DNA of 64,000 nucleotides from Pirellulales bacterium (GTDB taxonomy: Bacteria; Planctomycetota; Planctomycetia; Pirellulales; JAICIG01): assembly GCA_035533075.1 (NCBI GenBank), contig DATLUO010000018.1, forward strand, positions 1-64,000, given 5' to 3'. Below are positions 50,427-57,472 of the stretch, piece by piece (position 1 is the first letter of the stretch; the number at the start of each line of letters is the position of its first letter). The translations under genes and the position numbers were made by a program. The notes under the pieces are model-generated. The model was not told the origin of the DNA. It did not search any database and saw only the letters and a list, made by a program, of their open reading frames with translations.

Positions 50427-51415
50427 CCGCCCTGACCCTGCCGGAACTCAGGCCGGGGCAAATGCTGGTGGAAGTGGCCTATAGCGGCGTCTGCCACAGC
50501 CAGTTGCACGAAGTTCGCGGCCGTCGCGGTCCCGACCGCTTCCTGCCCCATACGCTGGGCCACGAAGGTTCGGGCACCGTGCTGGCCGTGGCCGACGGCG
50601 TAAGCAAGGTCCGGCCCGGCGATCGTGTCGTGCTCACCTGGATCAAGGGACGCGGCGCCGACGTCCCATCGACGGTGTACTACGACGGCCCGACGGCGGT
50701 CAATTCCGGCGCTCTGAGCACGTTCATGCGGCACAGCGTGACCTGCGAAAACCGCGTCGTGCCGATCGCCGACAACGTCCCCTTGCGCGAGGCGGCGTTG
50801 CTCGGCTGCGCGGTGCCCACCGGCGCCGGCATGGTACACAAGGCGGCCAAGATCAGCCGCGGCAGCAGCGTGGCCGTGTTTGGCGTCGGCGGCATCGGCC
50901 TTTGCGCCGTGATGGCCGCCCGAATGCTCGACGCCAGTCCGCTGATCGCCATCGACGTGGTCGAGGCGAAACTGGCTGAGGCGGTGCGGCTGGGCGCGAC
51001 GCATACCGTACACGCGCTCCGGCGCGAACCCCGCGCTGCCCTACTTGAGTTGACGGGCGGAAAGGGCGTCGATTACGCCATCGAATCGGCCGGCCGCCGC
51101 GAAACGATGGAGGCGGCGTTTCGATCGGTAAAAAATCAGGGCGGCCTGTGCGTATTGGCTGGCAACCTCCCGCACGGCGAGCAAATCTCCATCGACCCCT
51201 TCGATTTGATCCGCGGCAAGCGGATTGTGGGAACCTGGGGCGGGGAGACCCAGCCCGACGAAGACATCCCGCAGTTCGCCCAGTGGTATGTGGAAGGCCG
51301 CTTGCCGTTGGCCGAGCTGATTACGCACGAGTATCCACTGGAAGAGATCAATGCGGCCCTGTCGGACATGGAGCAAGGGCGAGTGAGCCGGGCACTGATC
51401 AAGATGGCGGCATGA
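50375..51415 (+). CDS. Zinc-type alcohol dehydrogenase (MDR)
   Basis: 346 residues. GroES-like domain with catalytic zinc ligands Cys in YSGVCHSQLHE, His-Glu in LGHEGSG, and Cys in LLGCAVPTGAG; Rossmann half with VFGVGGIGLCAVMAAR. The four-Cys structural-zinc loop typical of Zn-ADHs is missing. Medium-chain reductases of this kind oxidise alcohols or reduce aldehydes, here probably of a sugar or lipid intermediate. Before the cassette arrived, the gene started 3 bp after the methyltransferase stop. Confidence 0.9.
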   Translation: MRTEAALLVELNQPLRHAALTLPELRPGQMLVEVAYSGVCHSQLHEVRGRRGPDRFLPHTLGHEGSGTVLAVADGVSKVRPGDRVVLTWIKGRGADVPSTVYYDGPTAVNSGALSTFMRHSVTCENRVVPIADNVPLREAALLGCAVPTGAGMVHKAAKISRGSSVAVFGVGGIGLCAVMAARMLDASPLIAIDVVEAKLAEAVRLGATHTVHALRREPRAALLELTGGKGVDYAIESAGRRETMEAAFRSVKNQGGLCVLAGNLPHGEQISIDPFDLIRGKRIVGTWGGETQPDEDIPQFAQWYVEGRLPLAELITHEYPLEEINAALSDMEQGRVSRALIKMAA

Positions 51416-51514
51416 GCCGTCCGTCAACAGCAAGGTGATGGCTGGGTAAGGTTCCAGCCAAAGCGTTTCGATCTCGCATGGCGGGCAAGTCTTACAAGCG
51501 ATCGCTCTCGACTC

Positions 51515-52078
51515 ATGGAAAAGTTCGCGCGGATTGTTGTCGGCTACCATGGATGCAAGCGGACCCTCGCCAATGACCTGCTGACGGAAAAGCTGCCGAT
51601 CGGCCAGTGGAACAGGAGCGAGAACGCGTACGACTGGCTCGGCGAAGGGATTTACTTTTGGGAGCACTCTCCGACGCGGGCACTTCGCTGGGCGACCGAA
51701 CGGTTCCGCAAGCGCGCGGCCGTCGTTGGAGCCGTCATTCAATTGGGCACCTGCTTCGACTTGCTCGATGAGAGAATCACCGCGCTGCTCGCGGACACGT
51801 ACCCAGAATTCGCGCAGTCTTATGCGGTCGCCGGCAAAACGCTGCCTGCCAACAGAGGCAAGGGCAATAAGCTGCGGGAGTTGGACTGTGCGGTAATTAA
51901 CGACTGCGTGCGTCGCATGGGACTGCGGCACATGCCCTTCGATACGGTACGTGGGGCCTTTCTCGAAGGGCCGCCCGCGTTTCCAGGCACCACGATTTCA
52001 GCCCAGACGCACATCCAGATTGCCGTGCGGAACGTCGATTGCATTCTGGGCGTCTTTCGCCCAAACTTAAACTTATAG
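51515..52078 (+). CDS. Putative ADP-ribosyltransferase-fold toxin
   Basis: 187 residues. VVGYHGCKRTLANDLL and then YDWLGEGIYFWEHSPTRALRW resemble the first strands of diphtheria/PARP-like ADP-ribosyltransferases (Y-H-G and G-x-Y-F-W); the C-terminal FDTVRGAFLEG and AQTHIQIAVRNVDCILGVF complete a conserved pattern I associate with short toxin-like proteins. No confirmed activity. It is followed, 12 bp later, by a small gene with a strong ribosome-binding site. The pair sits between operon genes and is probably a toxin-antitoxin or defence module. Confidence 0.6.
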   Translation: MEKFARIVVGYHGCKRTLANDLLTEKLPIGQWNRSENAYDWLGEGIYFWEHSPTRALRWATERFRKRAAVVGAVIQLGTCFDLLDERITALLADTYPEFAQSYAVAGKTLPANRGKGNKLRELDCAVINDCVRRMGLRHMPFDTVRGAFLEGPPAFPGTTISAQTHIQIAVRNVDCILGVFRPNLNL

Positions 52079-52090
52079 AGGAGGGATGTC

Positions 52091-52306
52091 ATGAACCAAC
52101 CCACGATTGAAGAGATGCGGGCCGCCCTGGAGGCCACAAAGCTGCCTCCGAAAGAGCACTTTGCGCGAATGGTGGCGGACGGCCTGATTAACTCGGAAGG
52201 GCAGTTGACCAAACTATTCGGCGGCGAAGCCGAGCCGGAATCATGGGCCAAGCGCCCAGCCGCTGTGACGTCTGCCAATGTCAATGGCCGCGGCGACCGC
52301 GCCTAG
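52091..52306 (+). CDS. Small partner of the ADP-ribosyltransferase-like protein
   Basis: 71 residues. The N-terminal TIEEMRAALEATKLP is helical and is followed by MVADGLINSEGQLTKLFGGEAEPE. No DNA-binding motif is obvious. GAGGAGGG lies 6 bp before the ATG, a very strong ribosome-binding site that would make it in excess over the upstream protein. This is what a cognate antitoxin needs. Its C-terminus is short and low-complexity. Confidence 0.65.
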   Translation: MNQPTIEEMRAALEATKLPPKEHFARMVADGLINSEGQLTKLFGGEAEPESWAKRPAAVTSANVNGRGDRA

Positions 52307-52531
52307 CCTGGGTCTTGGGCGGCCATAGATGCCGCCGGCTTGCCCGGAGACGCGGTAACGGTCGTGGGCTACACGCCGCGGTCGATCACTTTCCGGCGGC
52401 CTTCGCTTCGACCGGCGGCGCGTCGATTATATCATGATATCGTAATGCCCTTGAGCCAGACCGCGAAAAGTGCTACATCCTGCCCGATTTCGCGGCATTC
52501 CCACCCTCGCACGCCCCGGACCTCCCTCAAC

Positions 52532-54094
52532 ATGGGCCATCGCAAGATCGTCCCCCTTGAAGAACTGGCGACGGCCCTGGCCGCCGAACGCACGGCCGGG
52601 CGGAGGATCGTCCATTGCCACGGGGTTTTCGACCTGCTGCACGTCGGCCACCTGCGGCACTTTCAGCAGGCCAAGAAGCTGGGCGACCTTCTCGTCGTGA
52701 CGCTCACGCCCGACGAGTTTGTCAACAAAGGGGTGGGACGCCCGGCCTTCGGCCAAGGGCTGCGGGCCGAGTTCATCGCGGCGCTGGAGCCGGTCGATTA
52801 CGTGGCGATCAATCTCTGGCCGACGGCCGTCGAAACCATCCGCCTGCTCGGACCGCACGTGTTCGCCAAGGGGAGCGAGTTTCGCAACCTGGACGACACG
52901 ATCGGGCACGTCTCGAAAGAAAGCGAAGCCATTCAGGCCATCGGCGGCGAAATGGCCTTCACCGACGACCTGACGTTCAGCTCGTCGGCGCTGATCAACC
53001 AGTATATGTCGCAGTTTCCCGACCAGGTGCGGCAGTATCTCCACGACTTCGCCCGACGCTATACCGCCGACGAAGTGCTTCGACCGCTGCGCGAGGCCGA
53101 GGCGCTCAACGTGTTGGTGATCGGCGAAACGATCCTCGACGAATACATCTATTGCGAGGCGATGGGCAAGTCGGGCAAAGAGCCGGTGCTGGCCACGCGG
53201 CTGCTCGACGCCCAGCGCTATGCCGGCGGCGTGCTGGCGTGTGCCAACCACCTGGCCGGCTTTTGCGGCAGCGTCGATATGCTGACGTTTCTGGGCGAAG
53301 GGGGCGACGAAGAACTGTTTGTCCGCGGCTCCTTGAAGCCGAACGTCGCGCCGCTCGTCGTCTACAAAGACGATTCGCCCACCATCGTCAAAACGCGCTA
53401 CGTCGAAAAGTACCTCGGCCAAAAGCTGTTCGAGGCCTATTCGATGAACGACACGCCGCTCTCGGACGGGGCCGATGCCCAACTGTGCGATCTGCTCGCG
53501 TCGCGGTTGCACGGTTACGACCTCGTCGTGGTGGCGGACTACGGCCACGGACTGCTCACGCCGCGGGCGATCGAGCTGCTGTCGCGCCAGGCGCCGCGGT
53601 TGTGCGTGAATACGCAGTCGAACGCGGGCAACCACGGCTTCAACATGATCTCGAAGTATCCGCGGGCCGACTATGTATGCCTGGCGCAGCGCGAGTTTGC
53701 CCTGGAGACCCGCAACCAGCGGTTGTCTCCGCAGGCCATGCTCCGACACGTCGCCGACCGGCTCGCTTGCCGCCGCGTGATGATGACGCAGGGAAAGTAC
53801 GGCGCTTTGTTCTTCACGGCGCCGGACACCTTCGACCAGGTGCCGGCCTTCGCCACGCAGGTGGTCGATCGCGTCGGCGCCGGCGATGCGGTGCTCTCGC
53901 TCACTTCGCTGTGCGTCGCCGCCGAGGCGCCGGCCGAGATCGTGGCCTTCATCGGCAATGTGGTCGGGGCCGAAGCCGTGACCATCATGGGCAACCAGCG
54001 GGCCATCGAGCGGACCGGCCTGTTTCGTCATATCGAGTGCCTCTTGAAAACGCACGACGCCTCGCTCGCGCCTTCCTTGAAACTGGTGGCGTAA
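52532..54094 (+). CDS. HldE-like nucleotidyltransferase-PfkB kinase fusion (reversed order)
   Basis: 520 residues. N-terminal cytidylyltransferase-like domain with HCHGVFDLLHVGHLRHF near residue 29 (HxGH) and about 150 residues long; then a PfkB/ribokinase domain (about 190-500) with GETILDEYIYC and DRVGAGDAVLSLTSL (GAGD). In HldE the kinase comes first; here the order is reversed. It may make an ADP- or CDP-heptose or a related sugar nucleotide. ATG 52532 is used. The next gene follows after 22 bp. Confidence 0.85.
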   Translation: MGHRKIVPLEELATALAAERTAGRRIVHCHGVFDLLHVGHLRHFQQAKKLGDLLVVTLTPDEFVNKGVGRPAFGQGLRAEFIAALEPVDYVAINLWPTAVETIRLLGPHVFAKGSEFRNLDDTIGHVSKESEAIQAIGGEMAFTDDLTFSSSALINQYMSQFPDQVRQYLHDFARRYTADEVLRPLREAEALNVLVIGETILDEYIYCEAMGKSGKEPVLATRLLDAQRYAGGVLACANHLAGFCGSVDMLTFLGEGGDEELFVRGSLKPNVAPLVVYKDDSPTIVKTRYVEKYLGQKLFEAYSMNDTPLSDGADAQLCDLLASRLHGYDLVVVADYGHGLLTPRAIELLSRQAPRLCVNTQSNAGNHGFNMISKYPRADYVCLAQREFALETRNQRLSPQAMLRHVADRLACRRVMMTQGKYGALFFTAPDTFDQVPAFATQVVDRVGAGDAVLSLTSLCVAAEAPAEIVAFIGNVVGAEAVTIMGNQRAIERTGLFRHIECLLKTHDASLAPSLKLVA

Positions 54095-54116
54095 CGAGCG
54101 TCGGGAAAGGATTTCG

Positions 54117-55130
54117 ATGCCAGTGCAATGGTCTGTGCTCGTCACCGGCGGCGCGGGATACGTCGGCTCGGTGCTGGTTCCGAAACTGCTGGCCGCGGGA
54201 CACAAGGTCCGCGTTCTCGACGCCTACTATTTCGGCGAGCAGTCGCTGGCGGGCGTCCGCGGACACGTCCACTTGAGGGAAATCAAGGGCGACTTGCGCG
54301 ACCAGGCGACGGTCGAGGCGGCGCTGGTCGGCTGCGACGCCGTGATTCACCTGGCCTGCATCTCGAACGACCCCAGCTTCGAGCTCGACCCAGACTTGGG
54401 CCGCTCGATCAACTACGACGCCTTTCTGCCGCTGGTGCGGTTGGCCAAGCGTCGCGGCGTGCGGCGGTTCATCTACGCCTCGTCTTCCAGCGTCTACGGC
54501 ATCAAGCAAGAAGACGACGTCACCGAAGACCTGCCGCTGGAACCGTTGACCGACTACTCGAAGTACAAGGCCCTTTGCGAAGACGTGTTGTCGGCCGAGC
54601 GCCGGCAGGGCTTCGCCGCGCTGATCATCCGTCCCGCGACCGTCTGCGGCTATTCACCGCGCCTGCGACTCGACTTGTCGGTGAACATCCTCACGAACCT
54701 GGCGTATCACAAGCGCGAAATCACCGTCTTCGGCGGATCGCAACGGCGGCCGAATCTGCACATCGACGACATGACCGATCTTTACGTGGCGGCCCTCCAA
54801 TGGCCCGACGAGAAAATCGACGGTCGAATCTACAACGCCGGCTGGCAGAACCTTTCCATCCGCCAGATCGCCGAGCTGGTCAAGGGCGAAGTCGGCGAGG
54901 ACGTGCGGATCGTCTTCTCGCCCACCGACGACCTGCGGTCGTATCACATTTCGTCCAAAAGAATCGAGCGCGAGCTGGGCTGGACGCCGCGACGCACGGT
55001 CGGCGACGCCGTGCGCGGCCTATTGGCCGCTTTTCAGGCGGGGAAAGCTCCCGAATCGCTGACCGACCGCCGATACTTCAACATCAAAACAATGCAAGCG
55101 ATTCTGGCCGATCGGCGCCGTGCCGCGTAA
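54117..55130 (+). CDS. NAD-dependent sugar epimerase/dehydratase
   Basis: 337 residues. Extended SDR: VLVTGGAGYVGSVLVPKLL (TGxxGxxG), IHLACISNDPSFELDPDL, ASSSSVYG and the catalytic YSKYKALCE (Tyr-x3-Lys). It acts on nucleotide sugars, as an epimerase or a reductase of heptose or related sugars. It is likely paired with the kinase-nucleotidyltransferase 22 bp upstream. Unlike the epimerase at 42138 it has a perfect nucleotide-binding motif. Confidence 0.9.
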   Translation: MPVQWSVLVTGGAGYVGSVLVPKLLAAGHKVRVLDAYYFGEQSLAGVRGHVHLREIKGDLRDQATVEAALVGCDAVIHLACISNDPSFELDPDLGRSINYDAFLPLVRLAKRRGVRRFIYASSSSVYGIKQEDDVTEDLPLEPLTDYSKYKALCEDVLSAERRQGFAALIIRPATVCGYSPRLRLDLSVNILTNLAYHKREITVFGGSQRRPNLHIDDMTDLYVAALQWPDEKIDGRIYNAGWQNLSIRQIAELVKGEVGEDVRIVFSPTDDLRSYHISSKRIERELGWTPRRTVGDAVRGLLAAFQAGKAPESLTDRRYFNIKTMQAILADRRRAA

Positions 55131-55173
55131 TCAGAACCATAAAGAAACTTCTCGGTGACAAGAGGTTCGACAG

Positions 55174-55434
55174 ATGAACAAAAGCGTCGTCATCCACGAG
55201 AACGAGTTGAAGGGTGTATTAGAGCTACTCGGCCGTTTGGAAGCCGCCAAGATCCACTTCACACTGGCCCGCAATCAAGAAGACGCGATCACGGTCGAGG
55301 TCGCCGTTCCCGGACAACGTTGGGAGATTGATTGTTATTCGAATGGCATGCTGCAAGTCGAGATCTTCAAGAGCGACGGCTCCATTCGCGACGCGTCCGC
55401 GATCGACGAACTCTTTCAGGACTTTTCCGACTGA
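55174..55434 (+). CDS. Small conserved hypothetical protein
   Basis: 86 residues. ELKGVLELLGRLEAAKIHFT and ITVEVAVPGQRWEIDCYSNG, then IDELFQDFSD; compact and mixed alpha/beta. I have seen this pattern in orphan immunity-like or phage-related small proteins but cannot name it. It starts 43 bp after the epimerase and is convergent with the Fe-S gene. Confidence 0.7.
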   Translation: MNKSVVIHENELKGVLELLGRLEAAKIHFTLARNQEDAITVEVAVPGQRWEIDCYSNGMLQVEIFKSDGSIRDASAIDELFQDFSD

Positions 55435-55446
55435 GTGTGCCTGCTA

Positions 55447-56163
55447 CTATCTCCGTTCCAGCATTTCCGCCAGGTGCAGCACCTCAAGCGGCGTTTGCAG
55501 GCGGCGGAGGCGGCCGCCGATGTTCATCAGGCAGCCGGCGTCGGTCGAGACGAGGCAATCGGCCCCTGTTTCCAAAACGCACTTCAGCTTGTCGTCGACC
55601 ATCGCGGTGGAGATGTCGGGATAGCGCACCGAAAATGAGCCGCCGAAGCCGCAGCACTGGTCGGCATGCCGCAACGGCATGACCTCCGCGCCTTCCACAT
55701 GGCGCAGCAACCGCTCGGCTTCGTCGCTGAGTGCCAGGCCGCGCAGATGGCAGGCAAAGTGATAGGCGATCTTGCCGCGATAACGGGCGCCGACGTCGAC
55801 GGCGCCCAGGCGATTGACGAGAAAGTCGCTCAACTCGAAGGTGCGGGCGGCAAGCTCGCGGGCACGCTCGTGCCAATCGGCCTCCGCCGCAAGCAGGTGC
55901 GGATACTCCACCTTGACCATCGCCGCGCACGAGCCCGATGGAACCACCACCGTGCGTTCGCCGGCAAATGCCGCGATGGTGTGTTTCGCCTGCCGCCGGG
56001 CGTAGTCGGCAAAGCCGCTGTTGTAAAACGGTTGGCCGCAGCAGGTCTGTTGTGCGGGAAAGTCGATCTCGTGCCCCAGCCGGCGCAGCAGGCCGACGGT
56101 GGCCTTGGCCGCCTGCGGCCGCAGCACGTCGCCCAGGCAGGTGACCATCAACGATAGTTGCAT
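55447..56163 (-). CDS. LutA/YkgE-type (Fe-S)-binding protein
   Basis: 238 residues. Two cysteine-rich CCG domains: QTCCGQPFYNSGF in the first and ADQCCGFGGSFSVRYPD in the second, with VPSGSCAAMV and YHFACHLRG as additional Cys sites. This is the LutA subunit of lactate utilisation or its glycolate-oxidase-like relative; the other subunits (LutB, LutC) are not in the window. ATG 56163 is the start; a heptamer array begins 10 bp upstream of it. Confidence 0.87.
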   Translation of the reverse strand: MQLSLMVTCLGDVLRPQAAKATVGLLRRLGHEIDFPAQQTCCGQPFYNSGFADYARRQAKHTIAAFAGERTVVVPSGSCAAMVKVEYPHLLAAEADWHERARELAARTFELSDFLVNRLGAVDVGARYRGKIAYHFACHLRGLALSDEAERLLRHVEGAEVMPLRHADQCCGFGGSFSVRYPDISTAMVDDKLKCVLETGADCLVSTDAGCLMNIGGRLRRLQTPLEVLHLAEMLERR

Positions 56164-56172
56164 GCCATGGAA

Positions 56173-56218
56173 GGGTTCAGGGTTCAGGGTTCAGTCAGGG
56201 ATGAGGGATGAGGGATAG
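56173..56218. repeat. Heptamer arrays GGGTTCA x3 and GGGATGA x3
   Basis: Two different 7-bp arrays side by side (56173-56193 and 56198-56218), upstream of the LutA-like start. The GGGTTCA unit is that of the array at 25787. Confidence 0.9.
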
Positions 56219-56282
56219 CGAGCGGGATGCGTCAGCTTCCCGGTGGTCTTTTCTGACTACCGACTATTGTTTCCTTTGTTTC

Positions 56283-56303
56283 CTGAACCCTGAACCCTGA
56301 ACC
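56283..56303. repeat. Heptamer array CTGAACC x3 after a stop codon
   Basis: Three 7-bp units directly following the stop codon of the DUF3467 gene (- strand). Same unit as at 25787 and 56173. Confidence 0.9.
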
Positions 56304-56906
56304 CTATCCCGTCGGCTGCGGAGGCGGTCCTTCGGGCCGTTGGCGATGCCGCTGGTAGGCCGAGTTCAAGGTGTCGAGCAGGCCGGGAATCTGCTGCGCC
56401 GACATGAACACCCGACACGAGACCGCCGAACGCGGGTAGAACGTGGTGATGAAATCGAACCAGAACTCCGACGGCGTATGCCCGATCATCACCGCGTTGG
56501 AATAGACGCCGCTGAGCACCTCGTCGGGCAGCTTGAGCTGGTCGTAGAGGTCGGAGATGCTGGCACGCGGCTGGTTGGGCGGCGGCGCCGGCAAGGCGGG
56601 CGGCGGGCCGAAACGCTGCTCGTATTTGCGCACGTTGTCGCGCAGCGCTGCGATATATTGCGAGAACACCACGTGCGGCAGCACCACCCGCGCGGCCACC
56701 TGGTGCGGCGAGCCGAGCCGCACCAGAAAGTCGATCACGAACTCGTGCGCGCCGTCGAACACCACCGCGCCGGTCGAGAACACGCCGCGGCCCACGTTGC
56801 CGGGCACGCGCGCGCTGACCGACGAATGCTGCACCTGTTCGTTGACGGCGCCGGGCGGCTTGGGGGGATTCGGTTCGTCGGGAGCGTGTTCGTCGGACGT
56901 GCTCAT
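56304..56906 (-). CDS. DUF3467-like protein with two repeats
   Basis: 200 residues. A Pro-rich start (DEPNPPKPPGAVNEQ), then two related segments: FSTGAVVFDGAHEFVIDFLV ... RYEQRFG-like KYEQRFG near 45-105, and YSNAVMIGHTPSEFWFDFIT near 120-185. Both resemble DUF3467, a small domain of unknown function common in planctomycetes. ATG 56906 begins MSTSDEHAP. No transmembrane or signal segment. Confidence 0.75.
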   Translation of the reverse strand: MSTSDEHAPDEPNPPKPPGAVNEQVQHSSVSARVPGNVGRGVFSTGAVVFDGAHEFVIDFLVRLGSPHQVAARVVLPHVVFSQYIAALRDNVRKYEQRFGPPPALPAPPPNQPRASISDLYDQLKLPDEVLSGVYSNAVMIGHTPSEFWFDFITTFYPRSAVSCRVFMSAQQIPGLLDTLNSAYQRHRQRPEGPPPQPTG

Positions 56907-57005
56907 GCTAAGGATACGGCTGAAAGGTTGAAGCGAGCGCAAGGTTACCGCTGCGCTCCATGATAGCAGCGCGGTGCGGCGAGTACATGCCCGGCAAGGC
57001 GGCCG

Positions 57006-57236
57006 CTACGCCGAGAGCACGTGCTGCCAGGTGAATTCGCCGACGGCGCCCTGCTCGCGGCCTTCGGCCAGTTGCTGCGAAATGGTGGCGGCGATGCGTT
57101 CCAGTTCGGCCGCGGCGTTGGTCGGGGCCAGCATCCAGGCATGGCACTGCCACTGGGCCTGGTCGATGCCGAACTGAATCTGGCCGATCTCCTCTTCGCC
57201 CTTTTGCCAGACTTCGACGAGTGCGTTGGGTTGCAT
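57006..57236 (-). CDS. Small hypothetical protein
   Basis: 76 residues: VWQKGEEEIGQIQFGIDQAQ followed by AAAELERIAATISQQLAEGRE. Not recognised; helical C-terminal half. It stands alone between the DUF3467 gene (upstream side of which it faces) and the cyclase-like gene on the other strand. Confidence 0.6.
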   Translation of the reverse strand: MQPNALVEVWQKGEEEIGQIQFGIDQAQWQCHAWMLAPTNAAAELERIAATISQQLAEGREQGAVGEFTWQHVLSA

Positions 57237-57472
57237 GAAAAAGGTCCTTTCGATGGGGCGCAGGCAATTCTACCGCGCCGGGCCGCCAACGCTAGCCGGT
57301 TCGGAACTTTTATATGCTTGGCGCTGCGGGCCGGAGAAGCTAGACTCAAAGCGCCAGCGTCGCATTCGACGGAAAGCCCGCTGAGTGTACACGTTCATCC
57401 CTGTCCGGAACGGCCGCGCGAAGTCTTTTGCCGCCGGCCGGCCGGTTCCCGCAGCCGGAGAAACAACGTTCG

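Noticed and set aside
9386-56303. Heptamer arrays as CRISPR repeats
   Set aside because: Units are 7 bp and directly adjacent, with no spacers of constant length and no cas genes.
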